26,088 nt of DNA, taken from assembly GCA_036387415.1 (NCBI GenBank), contig DASVTU010000020.1, positions 1 through 26,088 of the forward strand, in the 5' to 3' direction. The notes under the pieces are model-generated. The model had not been told where the DNA came from. It ran no database searches and was given only the letters and a program-made list of their open reading frames with translations. Positions 14,586 through 22,378 of this stretch are shown here, in pieces. Both the position numbers and the translations under genes were made by a program. The stretch comes from DASVTU01 sp036387415 (GTDB lineage: Bacteria > Acidobacteriota > Blastocatellia > Pyrinomonadales > Pyrinomonadaceae). How positions within the stretch are numbered: the first letter of the stretch is position 1; every line of letters begins with the position of its first letter.

Positions 14586-16751
14586 ATGTCTATCCCTCGT
14601 CAATGTCTCCGCACGCGTCGCGGCATCAATCTCATGGCGTTCGCGCTGCTGCTCTGCGCCCTTCCCTTCGCCCCTTCGTTTGATGAAACTCACGCACAAC
14701 AACGCGTCCAACGTCGCTTTAAACTCGACACGCGCCGCCCGCTCGCCACACGTCCGAAAGACTCCAACTTCAACGCACGCAAGGGCGGTTATGTACCGCT
14801 TCGGAGCAAGCGGACGCTTCCCACGCGCCCGTCAAGCACCGCCACGCCAAACGCCAACGACCGCAACAACGAACCCGTCCCGACCGATGCAAACGGCGTG
14901 AGCGACGCGAATCAGTCGAACCATACGCGTCGTCGTCCGTCGCCTGCACGCATCGGCGTACGCAGCAAAATAGATTCATCCGTCGATGAGAACAACGCGG
15001 TCAACGTGTCGGCGCTGCCGCTTATTCGACCGGGCACGCCGCTCAGCCGCATCCTCCACACCTCGCAGTTGAGCAACATTAGTTCGGACGGAAGCCACGA
15101 ACAGTATGTTGACCAGAACGGCAACCTCGAAGCCGACGAGCGCACAACCTTTGACGCGTTAACAGGCTCCTACGACATCGCCGTCGGTCGCTCCGGCTCG
15201 CGCTACGAAGTCTTTACCGCCATCGACGACCGTGGCACGGCCACGCCAATCGACGACATTCCCTTCGGCGTCCTCGTCGTCGCGCTCGACACCGACGGCA
15301 ACTACACGCGCGACGCTTCCAACACCTACGACCTCGACCTTGATTTCAGTCTGCCCTCTGCCGTCTCCGTCGTCTCCGGCACGTCGCGCGCGGGGCGCGA
15401 GTTCGTCATCGTCTCGTCAAGCAGCTACTACAATGCCGCCAATCCGAACGACCCCAACAACGAGCCTTCCGCCGGAGTCGTGCTGCTCGTCCGCGACCCA
15501 TCGACCGGCGGCTTCGACAACACGCGCTCACGCGAACTCGTACGCGTCGGCAGCAACCAACTCAACAACGCCAATGCCCTCGCGCTCCTGCCCAATAACG
15601 ACCTCTTGATTGCCGATTTCGATTCCAACGAACTCCGCATCGTCCGCGACACCAACGACGACCGCATCCCAGACACGCTCGACCCCGTTCCCTACTACGT
15701 CTATCAGTTCTCCAACGATGCGCCGCTCGACATCGCCGCCAATTCGCGCGGCGTCGTCTTCTCGCATTCCTACGGCAACGACGCCGTGCTGCTCGCCGTC
15801 TACGACGACAACGGCGACGGTCGCGCCGACGGCGACGAGGTTTGCGTCGAAGGTCTGTCGCTCGATAACAATTTGATTCTGCATGGTCTGACCGTTGACC
15901 GCGAAGGGACGGTCTACGTCATCGAAGATGCTTCGGGCGCGGCTGACACGACCTCCGACGGAGGCAACGGCGGCGACCCGCGTATCGACGCTTTTCCAGA
16001 CCCCGCCTTGAACGGCATCCTGCGCGACGGCTCCATCTTCGCCTTCGTTGACGACCCCGCCACGCAATCGCTCACAGGTCTCGCCTTCGGCGTCGATACC
16101 ACGTTCGGCGCGGTCGGACGACTCGCACTCGTCAACAGCGCGAGTCTGCGCTCGCCCGCCACGCGCGACGGCCTTGCGACGGTGACGGGAACCAACCTCA
16201 CGCTCGGTGCAAGCGGCGCGACGAGCGCGGATGCGGCGGCACGCGGCGTGCGCGTCCGCATCGAAGGTCGCAACGCACCCGTCCTTTCGTTCAGCAACAC
16301 GCAGATACACATTCACGTCCCCGACGATGTTCTGCTCAATGCCAATTCGGTCGTCGTCTCCGTCAACGGCGTCGTCACCGCCGCCGACGATGCGCGCATC
16401 GCCGACGCCAATCCCGGCATCTTCACCGTGTCGCAGAACGGCGCGGGCGAAGCGATTGCGCTGCTCGTCTCTGGCCAACGCTACACGCGCAGTCCCTTCC
16501 CCACGACGACCGACGGCCAACGCTCCGTCGTCGCACTATTCGGCACTGGCTGGCGCAAATCTCTGCCCGTCAATGTCAGCATCGGCGGGCGCGCGGCGAG
16601 CGTGGAGTACGCGGGTCGCTCCGGCGGCTTTTCCGGTCTAGACCAAATCAACGTCCGTATCCCCGACGGCGTGAGCGGCGCGGCATCCGTCGTCGTCACG
16701 ACCGCCGACGGCGCGACGAGCCGCAACGATGTAGTTATCACTATTCAATGA
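14586..16751 (+). CDS. Exported protein with TIGR03437-type C-terminal domain
   Basis: A 721-residue protein from the ATG at 14586. AAAGG lies nine bases before it, whereas the in-frame ATG at 14577 directly abuts that site and cannot use it. A signal peptide covers about residues 15-37. The next 100 residues are low complexity. Residues about 130-480 look like a beta-propeller of the NHL/SMP type (ANALALLPNNDLLIADFDSN, LHGLTVDREGTVYVIEDA) and contain an EF-hand-like loop (DDNGDGRADGDE) and a related DTNDDRIPDTLD loop, which may bind calcium. The last 210 residues match the TIGR03437 domain (VSIGGRAASVEYAG, SGLDQINVRIPDGV), a family expanded in Acidobacteriota. Probably a cell-surface or secreted protein of unknown ligand. 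Confidence 0.88.
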   Translation: MSIPRQCLRTRRGINLMAFALLLCALPFAPSFDETHAQQRVQRRFKLDTRRPLATRPKDSNFNARKGGYVPLRSKRTLPTRPSSTATPNANDRNNEPVPTDANGVSDANQSNHTRRRPSPARIGVRSKIDSSVDENNAVNVSALPLIRPGTPLSRILHTSQLSNISSDGSHEQYVDQNGNLEADERTTFDALTGSYDIAVGRSGSRYEVFTAIDDRGTATPIDDIPFGVLVVALDTDGNYTRDASNTYDLDLDFSLPSAVSVVSGTSRAGREFVIVSSSSYYNAANPNDPNNEPSAGVVLLVRDPSTGGFDNTRSRELVRVGSNQLNNANALALLPNNDLLIADFDSNELRIVRDTNDDRIPDTLDPVPYYVYQFSNDAPLDIAANSRGVVFSHSYGNDAVLLAVYDDNGDGRADGDEVCVEGLSLDNNLILHGLTVDREGTVYVIEDASGAADTTSDGGNGGDPRIDAFPDPALNGILRDGSIFAFVDDPATQSLTGLAFGVDTTFGAVGRLALVNSASLRSPATRDGLATVTGTNLTLGASGATSADAAARGVRVRIEGRNAPVLSFSNTQIHIHVPDDVLLNANSVVVSVNGVVTAADDARIADANPGIFTVSQNGAGEAIALLVSGQRYTRSPFPTTTDGQRSVVALFGTGWRKSLPVNVSIGGRAASVEYAGRSGGFSGLDQINVRIPDGVSGAASVVVTTADGATSRNDVVITIQ

Positions 16752-16796
16752 TGCGACTCGCCAACGAGAGGCAAACCATGAGACGAATCGTGCGTA

Positions 16797-17912
16797 TCAA
16801 GCGACGCCTGCGGCGGTTTCGGCGACGATGAGATCGACGACATCCTCCAACCTCCCATTGCGCCTGTGTGCCTCGCGTTGTCGCGCCGCGCCCGTGCCGC
16901 GTTCGACCGTCTGCCTGACGAGCGCGGAGATTTCGTCCCATTCACCATCTTCCTCAAGCGCCGGTCGCACGAAGTCCAACAACTTCTCCACCAACTCGCG
17001 CGCCGGAATCGCCGCTCCCGCTTCTACATCAATCAACACGGCATCGAGTCCGTAGCGCGCAGCGCGCCATTTCGCCGCACGCAGCAGTTCGGGGCGCGAG
17101 TGTTTGAAAGGCTCATTGCGCGACGCCTTCGCGTAACATGTCCGCGCCAGTCCACGCGCGAGTCCCGCCGTCATCACGGCTTCGTCAATCGTCATGCACA
17201 CGTCGGTCACGCGAAATTCCAACGTCTCGAAACGCGCCGAAGGACGCACGTCCCAGTAGATTTTCGTCCCGTCCTCGACGCTCCCCGTCCTGACCAGACA
17301 CTCGACGAGGCGGTCGTATTCCTCGCGCGAGGCAAACGGATGCGGCGTGCCCGCCATCGGCCAACGCCGCCAGATTTCCGTCCGAAAACTCGTATAACCC
17401 GTATCGACGCCTAACCAGAAAGGCGAATTCGACGCGAGCGCCAGCATCGGCGCAAGCCACCCGCGCGCACGATTCATCACACTGATGGCGGCCTCGCGGT
17501 CGTTGATGCCGATGTGGACGTGGCAACCGAAAATGAGTTGTTCGCGTGCCAGTTGCGCGTAGTCCTCTGCGATGCCCAGGTAACGCTCTTTGGGCGTCAA
17601 GGTCTGTTCATCCCAATGCGAAAACGGATGCGTGCCGGCGGCGGCGATGCGGCTGCCGTCCCGCTCAGCCGCCGCGATGACCTCGCCCCGCAGACGCTTC
17701 AACTCGGCGCGCACCTCGGCAATCGAATTACAAATCGGAGTCCCGATTTCAATCTGCGACAGATAAAGCTCCGGCTGCACTTCGTCGCCCACTTCCGCCT
17801 GCGCCTTACGCAAAATACTCGCCCCGCGTGAACGCAGTTCGCGCGTCTCAGGATGAATAATTTGGTATTCCTCCTCGACTCCAATCGTGAACAACTCTTT
17901 ATCTTGAGACAT
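16797..17912 (-). CDS. ybdK: Carboxylate-amine ligase, YbdK family (GCS2)
   Basis: A 371-residue member of the glutamate-cysteine ligase type 2 family, almost the same length as E. coli YbdK (372). It has the family start FTIGVEEEYQIIHPETRELR, and conserved stretches RIAAAGTHPFSHW, FGCHVHIGI, and ARFETLEFRVTDVC. YbdK has weak gamma-glutamyl-cysteine ligase activity in vitro, and its physiological substrate is not settled. The ATG at 17912 fits the family N-terminus and has AAGGA upstream; the frame extends to 18071 but that part has no family match. The gene converges with the TIGR03437 gene and diverges from the PLP enzyme at 18117. The symbol follows the family only. Confidence 0.9.
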   Translation of the reverse strand: MSQDKELFTIGVEEEYQIIHPETRELRSRGASILRKAQAEVGDEVQPELYLSQIEIGTPICNSIAEVRAELKRLRGEVIAAAERDGSRIAAAGTHPFSHWDEQTLTPKERYLGIAEDYAQLAREQLIFGCHVHIGINDREAAISVMNRARGWLAPMLALASNSPFWLGVDTGYTSFRTEIWRRWPMAGTPHPFASREEYDRLVECLVRTGSVEDGTKIYWDVRPSARFETLEFRVTDVCMTIDEAVMTAGLARGLARTCYAKASRNEPFKHSRPELLRAAKWRAARYGLDAVLIDVEAGAAIPARELVEKLLDFVRPALEEDGEWDEISALVRQTVERGTGAARQREAHRRNGRLEDVVDLIVAETAAGVA

Positions 17913-18116
17913 CAGAGACAGTCCTTCCCTCTTGTTTACTTTCAAACCCTCGGACAGATAATCTATCTTCAACTTTTGATTTGAATCTCTCGCGGAGAGT
18001 TTAGCAACATGTCCTGTCATGTGACCAATGACCAGCACCACGCACGTCAACATTTGGCGCTGTGCAACCATCTACCGCATCCGTCGCTCTGAAATCTCAA
18101 CGCTTCTAAAATTCAC
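17913..18116. promoter_or_regulatory. Divergent promoter region between ybdK-like and PLP-enzyme genes
   Basis: This stretch drives genes on both sides. It contains two small inverted repeats: CTCTC GCG GAGAG (17988-18000) and ACATG TCCTGT CATGT (18008-18023). The second has the look of an operator half-site pair, but no regulator is known. The plus-strand gene has a TAAAAT box just before its start. Confidence 0.4.
18107..18112 (+). promoter_or_regulatory. -10-like box (TAAAAT) next to the start codon
   Basis: TAAAAT lies four bases before the ATG at 18117, and no Shine-Dalgarno sequence is present, so the transcript may be leaderless. There is no good -35 box 17 bases upstream (TCGCTC). 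Confidence 0.35.
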
Positions 18117-19238
18117 ATGGAACTATCCGAACTCAAAACCCCATCGCTTGTGCTCGACATCGAACGCGTCGGACGCAACGCCGAACGCATGGCCTCGCGC
18201 GTCAGGGAGTTGGGCGCGCGATTGCGCCCTCACGTCAAGACGCACAAATGCATCGAAGTGGCACGTCTGCAAACAGCCAAGCACTCCGGTGCCATCACTG
18301 TCTCGACGCTGGCCGAGGCGCGTGCATTCGCCGCGCATAGCTTCACAGACATCATGTATGCCGTTCCCATCGAACCCGGCAAGTTTGCCGAAGCGTTCGA
18401 GATTGCGAGGAATTGCGAACGCCTTTTTCTCATCACGGACGATGTGGAGATTCCCGCTCTATTAGACGCGGCGGCGCGACGTGCGGGCGCGTCGGTCAAT
18501 CTTTTGATGAAGGTAGACTGCGGTTATCACCGTTGCGGCGTCGAACCCGACATGCCGGAAGCCTTCGAGATTCCACAACGGATTACGGATGCCGCCCACC
18601 TGCGTTTCGCCGGAATCCTCACGCACGCGGGTCATTCCTATCATTGCCGCACCAGAGAAGAACTGCTCGCGATGGCGCGGCATGAGCGCGATTTGATGAC
18701 CGACTTCGCCACCGAACTCCGCGCACGCGGCATCGAAGTGCCTTCCGTCAGTATCGGCTCGACGCCCACCACAACGCACGTTGACCACCTTGCAGGCGTC
18801 GATGAAGTTCGCCCCGGCAACTACATCTTCTTCGACGCCTTTCAAGCGACGCTCGGCAGTTGCAGCTTCGACGATTGCGCGTTGACGGTGCTCGCATCGG
18901 TTACCCACCGCGACCGCACGCGCCGCAAAGTGGTCATCGACGCAGGGGCGATTGCGCTCTCGAAAGACCGTGGCGCGGTCGAGTTCGACGCGTCGTGTGG
19001 TTACGGTCGCGTGCAGACGCTCGATGGGCGCGAGACGGGTTTGCGCGTCGAATCGCTTTCGCAGGAACACGGCGCGATTCCAGTGTCAGACGAAGCGACG
19101 TTCGACAGTTTGCGCGTCGGGACGCGTCTGCGCGTGCTGGCGAACCACTCATGCCTCACCGCCGCGCAGCATTCGCACTACCACGTGCTTGAAGGCCGGA
19201 ACGTGGTCGATAGATGGGAAATTCAGCGTGGATGGTAG
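18117..19238 (+). CDS. PLP-dependent D-serine dehydratase / D-threonine aldolase-like enzyme
   Basis: A 373-residue fold-type III PLP enzyme of the DSD1 / D-threonine aldolase group. The alanine-racemase-like barrel begins with LKTPSLVLDIERVGRNAERM, and the PLP lysine is K41 in RPHVKTHK. The C-terminal domain carries the metal-binding pair H344 and C346 (ANHSCLTAAQHSHYHV) that marks eukaryotic-type D-serine dehydratase and D-threonine aldolase. Likely reactions are D-serine deamination or cleavage of D-3-hydroxy amino acids; sequence reading alone does not separate these. The ATG is the only reasonable start, but it lacks a ribosome site. The pyrophosphatase gene follows after about 75 bases on the same strand. 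Confidence 0.9.
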   Translation: MELSELKTPSLVLDIERVGRNAERMASRVRELGARLRPHVKTHKCIEVARLQTAKHSGAITVSTLAEARAFAAHSFTDIMYAVPIEPGKFAEAFEIARNCERLFLITDDVEIPALLDAAARRAGASVNLLMKVDCGYHRCGVEPDMPEAFEIPQRITDAAHLRFAGILTHAGHSYHCRTREELLAMARHERDLMTDFATELRARGIEVPSVSIGSTPTTTHVDHLAGVDEVRPGNYIFFDAFQATLGSCSFDDCALTVLASVTHRDRTRRKVVIDAGAIALSKDRGAVEFDASCGYGRVQTLDGRETGLRVESLSQEHGAIPVSDEATFDSLRVGTRLRVLANHSCLTAAQHSHYHVLEGRNVVDRWEIQRGW

Positions 19239-19312
19239 ACGGCGAAACGCGTGAGGGCTATCAAATCTCGCGACACAATGATTTCATCCGAAGGAGGCGA
19301 GCAAGGGACACG

Positions 19313-19945
19313 ATGAATCTCAAACACCTCAACGAAATGAGCGCATTCGATGCGGAAGCGGACGACATAAACGTCATCATCGAAACTCCGCAGGGCAGCC
19401 GCAACAAATTTGATTATGACGAGGAGCAAGGACTCTTTCGGCTCGGCGGCGTGCTTCCGGCGGGCGCGAGTTTTCCGTTCGACTTCGGCTTCGTGCCCTC
19501 CACGCTCGGCGGCGACGGCGACCCGCTCGACGTGCTTGTACTCATGGATGAATCCGCCTTCACGGGTTGTCTCGTCGTCGTCCGTCTGCTCGGCGTCATC
19601 GAAGCCGAACAGACAGAGAGAGACGGCGAAACCATGCGTAATGACCGACTCATCGGCGTCGCATCCGAATCACGCACGCACCGCGACACGCGCTCGCTCG
19701 ACGCTCTACCGGAAACACTTCTCGAAGAAATCGAGCATTTCTTCGTCTCCTACAACGAGATGAAGGGTAAGGAGTTCAAAGTTCTCGGACGCTTCGGCGC
19801 GGCGCGTGCGCGCAAACTCGTCGAAGAAGGCGTCGCGATGTTTCATGAAAAACATCGCGCACGCAGCAGCAAGAAGGCCGTCAAGCAGAGCACGAAGTCG
19901 AATAAGCAGAGCGCGAAGGGGCGAGCAAAGAAGTCGAAAAAATGA
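19313..19945 (+). CDS. ppa: Inorganic pyrophosphatase (family I)
   Basis: A 210-residue soluble pyrophosphatase that hydrolyses PPi to two phosphates and pulls biosynthetic reactions forward. The signature DGDPLDVLVL is present (D68, D70, D73), with the upstream ETPQGSRNKFDYD (E24, K32) and the C-terminal FFVSYNEMKGKEFKV region. The last 25 residues are a Lys/Ser-rich tail that E. coli PPase does not have. The ATG at 19313 is chosen because the family sequence starts there and AAGGAGG (19291-19297) precedes it, if at a long spacing; GGGACACG lies closer. The frame is open further upstream to 19214, overlapping the previous gene, but that part has no family match. Confidence 0.93.
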   Translation: MNLKHLNEMSAFDAEADDINVIIETPQGSRNKFDYDEEQGLFRLGGVLPAGASFPFDFGFVPSTLGGDGDPLDVLVLMDESAFTGCLVVVRLLGVIEAEQTERDGETMRNDRLIGVASESRTHRDTRSLDALPETLLEEIEHFFVSYNEMKGKEFKVLGRFGAARARKLVEEGVAMFHEKHRARSSKKAVKQSTKSNKQSAKGRAKKSKK

Positions 19946-19964
19946 TTTCCGCGCAGTTTTGTGT

Positions 19965-20531
19965 TTATGATTTCGACGTTTGCGTCGTGTGCTCTTGCAG
20001 CATGTTGCAGAAGAGTGCGCCCTGCGAGATGGCATCGTCGAGCGCCTTGTGTGTGTAGGGGAGTTCGTCGAACCAGCGTTTCGGCATGTTGCGTTTGACC
20101 GTTTCGACGAAGTTAATCTTGAGCATCGACATCGCGAAGGTCTTGATGTCGAGCGCCGACCATCCGAAAGGATTCTCACCTGCGAAGCGGTTGAGATACC
20201 AACTAACGAACATGAAATCGAACGCTGCCGGATAACCGACAAACACCGGCTCGCCCGGCAACGCCTTGAGCCATGCCGCATACTCTCGCATGACCTCCGT
20301 CGGCGGTCGTGGATTTTCGCGCGCCGCTTGCCATGCTTCCGGCTGCGTCTCCCACCATCTCATCGTTTCGGGATGCGCTTCGGCTTCCGGCAGGGTTTCG
20401 AGGTTGGCTGTGAAAGTGCTGACAATCGTCTTGTCAGCGAGAAAGGCGGCAGAGCCGAGGCTGAGCATCGAATGCGGCCCCGGTATCCGCCCGTCCGTCT
20501 CCACATCCGTGCTGACATAAATTTCCGCCAT
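19965..20531 (-). CDS. DEDDh 3'-5' exonuclease
   Basis: A 188-residue exonuclease of the RNase T / DnaQ superfamily. The catalytic residues are visible: D9 and E11 (VSTDVETDG), D105 (AAFDFMF), H161 and D166 (THKALDDA), giving the DEDDh set. It should remove nucleotides from 3' ends of RNA or DNA, and the substrate is not decided by sequence reading. The ATG at 20531 has GGGAGG eight bases upstream and begins at the first strand of the domain; the frame extends to 20579 without a ribosome site. It converges with the pyrophosphatase gene, with only 19 bases between the stops. Confidence 0.88.
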   Translation of the reverse strand: MAEIYVSTDVETDGRIPGPHSMLSLGSAAFLADKTIVSTFTANLETLPEAEAHPETMRWWETQPEAWQAARENPRPPTEVMREYAAWLKALPGEPVFVGYPAAFDFMFVSWYLNRFAGENPFGWSALDIKTFAMSMLKINFVETVKRNMPKRWFDELPYTHKALDDAISQGALFCNMLQEHTTQTSKS

Positions 20532-20973
<442 letters not shown>

Positions 20974-21336
20974 ATGAGCATGAAACTTTACGTCGGCGAC
21001 CTCTCTTTCAAGGTTTCCAGCGACGACCTCCAACAGCTTTTCTCACAGGTCGGGACGGTCGAATCCGCCTCGGTCATCGAAGACCGCGAGACGGGACGTT
21101 CGCGTGGCTTCGGGTTTGTCGAGATGGCGAGCAACGAAGAAGGACAGGCGGCAATCGAACAGCTTAACGGTAAAGAGTTTCAAGGTCGCGCCATCACTGT
21201 GAACGAAGCGCGCCCGCGCGAAGACCGTGGCGGACGCGGTGGCGGCGGTGGTCGTGGCGGCGGTTACGGTGGTAATCGCGGCGGCGGTGGTGGTGGACGA
21301 GGCGGTGGCTACGGCGGCGGTGGTGGCGACCGCTAG
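20974..21336 (+). CDS. Glycine-rich RNA-binding protein with one RRM domain
   Basis: A 120-residue protein. Residues 4-80 are an RRM with RNP2 LYVGDL (5-10) and RNP1 RGFGFVEM (44-51), whose aromatic residues contact single-stranded RNA. Residues 86-118 are a Gly/Arg-rich tail (RGGGGGRGGGYGGNRGGGG). This layout matches the cyanobacterial Rbp proteins and plant glycine-rich RNA-binding proteins, which are often cold-induced and act as RNA chaperones. A perfect-stem terminator follows at 21408. The next genes on the strand, infA and rpsU, are translation genes, which fits a role near translation or mRNA structure. Confidence 0.95.
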   Translation: MSMKLYVGDLSFKVSSDDLQQLFSQVGTVESASVIEDRETGRSRGFGFVEMASNEEGQAAIEQLNGKEFQGRAITVNEARPREDRGGRGGGGGRGGGYGGNRGGGGGGRGGGYGGGGGDR

Positions 21337-21353
21337 CGGCGCTAGTAAGTTTT

Positions 21354-21385
21354 CCGACGGCTCGAAGGTTTGTCGGTGCGAGCCG
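21354..21385 (+). promoter_or_regulatory. Overlapping alternative hairpins in the 3' untranslated region
   Basis: CCGAC (21354-21358) can pair with GTCGG (21372-21376), while CGGCTCG (21358-21364) can pair with CGAGCCG (21379-21385). The two stems share bases and cannot form together. They lie between the RRM stop codon and its terminator. Confidence 0.35.
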
Positions 21386-21407
21386 CATCAAATTTTGCAT
21401 TGAAGCG

Positions 21408-21435
21408 CCCCCGGCAAAAGACGTGCTGCCGGGGG
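21408..21435 (+). terminator. Rho-independent terminator of the RRM gene
   Basis: A 9-bp perfect stem CCCCCGGCA / TGCCGGGGG with a 10-base loop, extended by G-U pairs and followed by TGTTGTTTGT. It separates the RRM gene from infA. Confidence 0.85.
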
Positions 21436-21452
21436 TGTTGTTTGTCGAAAAA

Positions 21453-21488
21453 GCGGACATCAAGCGTTGTCCGCCGGAGGCGTCCGGC
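21453..21488 (+). promoter_or_regulatory. Hairpins in the leader of infA
   Basis: A 7-bp stem GCGGACA / TGTCCGC (21453-21459 with 21468-21474) is followed at once by GCCGGA / TCCGGC (about 21473-21488). Both lie between the RRM terminator and the infA ribosome site AGAGGAG, and may affect infA translation. Confidence 0.35.
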
Positions 21489-21536
21489 ACGACGAGAGGC
21501 CGGGTGCGTGGATGGAATTTAACAGAGGAGATAAAT

Positions 21537-21758
21537 TTGGCTAAAGAAGATTTGATACCCGCCGAAGGCGTGATTGTCGATAAGCTACCGAATGCGTTTT
21601 TCAAAGTACGGCTCGACGGCAGCGAGCATGTCGTGCTCGCACAGATTTCCGGCAAGATGCGTAAAAACTTTATCCGTATTCTGCCCGGCGACCGTGTTTC
21701 CGTCGAACTCTCGCCCTACGACCTGACCCGTGGGCGCATCACATATCGTTACAAGTAA
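21537..21758 (+). CDS. infA: Translation initiation factor IF-1
   Basis: A 73-residue S1-like OB-fold protein that binds the ribosomal A site during initiation. It matches IF-1 throughout (AKEDLIPAEGVIVDKLPNAF, then SGKMRKNFIRILPGDRVSVE and SPYDLTRGRITYRYK). The start is TTG at 21537: AGAGGAG lies six to seven bases upstream and the IF-1 sequence begins there with AKED. The in-frame ATG upstream at 21423 lies within the terminator hairpin and is rejected. It is one residue longer than E. coli IF-1, through an insertion in the loop LDGSEHVV. Confidence 0.96.
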   Translation: MAKEDLIPAEGVIVDKLPNAFFKVRLDGSEHVVLAQISGKMRKNFIRILPGDRVSVELSPYDLTRGRITYRYK

Positions 21759-22096
21759 CACGCTCTCCTTGTCCTGCTTGACGCGTCGGCAGGACTATCT
21801 CGCGCGCACGAAGCCGTTGCTTCGCGCGATGAGGTAGGGCTGTGCGATTAATTCTCTTTTTGACACGACCGTCGCTGAACGGGGGTGATGTCTAATTACG
21901 TTTCTTGTTGAATCACATTAAAGCTCGATGCGCGCGGTCTTGTCTGTGACGGAAGTCATGCGTGCTTGCCAGAACGTCGGCGTTGCTGGCAGAATGTCTG
22001 TTCGGATTCGGGCGCAGACGCCAATCCGTATCGCCGGACAGGACAGTGCATACGTTAAAATTATTGAATGATTGAGATTTGAACGGAGAGAAAGAA
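21759..22096. other. Intergenic region between infA and rpsU
   Basis: A hairpin at 21800-21829 (TCGCGC, bulge, GAAGC / GCTTC GCGCGA with a CGTT loop) may end infA transcription, though it has no T-tract. TTGACA occurs near 21860 and TTAAAAT near 22055, which could be parts of an rpsU promoter, but their spacing does not match each other. No gene is seen. Confidence 0.45.
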
Positions 22097-22303
22097 ATGG
22101 CAACTGTGTCAGTTAATCAAGGTGAATCAATCGAGAGTGCTCTGCGCCGTTTCAAGCGCAAAGTGATGTCGGAAGAAATCATCAAGGACGCGAAGAAGCA
22201 TGCCTTCTTCATGTCGCGCGGTCAGAAGGCCAAACTCAAATCGGCGTTGGCGCGCAAACGCAACAAGAGAAAATCGCGTCCGCCCCATCGCCATAACGGA
22301 TAA
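22097..22303 (+). CDS. rpsU: 30S ribosomal protein S21
   Basis: A 68-residue, strongly basic small-subunit protein. It has the S21 pattern VNQGESIESALRRFKRKV, then the Lys/Arg-rich end KSALARKRNKRKSRPPHRHN. S21 binds the small subunit near the anti-Shine-Dalgarno end of 16S rRNA and aids initiation. The ATG at 22097 has GGAGAG upstream; the in-frame ATG at 22079 precedes that site. A long terminator follows 27 bases after the stop. Its nearness to the RRM protein gene is also known in cyanobacteria. Confidence 0.96.
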   Translation: MATVSVNQGESIESALRRFKRKVMSEEIIKDAKKHAFFMSRGQKAKLKSALARKRNKRKSRPPHRHNG

Positions 22304-22330
22304 GCCACGCTCTTTCCTGAGCCTCAGACG

Positions 22331-22372
22331 AAACGCGAAGGTCGCTGCTGACATACAGCGACCTTCGCGTTT
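22331..22372. terminator. Strong bidirectional terminator between rpsU and the S9 peptidase gene
   Basis: A 17-bp perfect stem AAACGCGAAGGTCGCTG / CAGCGACCTTCGCGTTT with an 8-base loop, followed on the plus strand by TTCTTTTT. The flanking A and T runs let it act on both convergent genes. Confidence 0.95.
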
Positions 22373-22378
22373 TTCTTT

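Noticed and set aside
15528..16520. A 330-codon minus-strand open frame
   Set aside because: Antisense to the TIGR03437 protein; rich in Val/Ala/Asp in the manner of reverse frames, without a motif.
21423..21536. N-terminal extension of IF-1 in the open frame
   Set aside because: It lies within a terminator hairpin and structured leader; the IF-1 family begins at the TTG with a good ribosome site.
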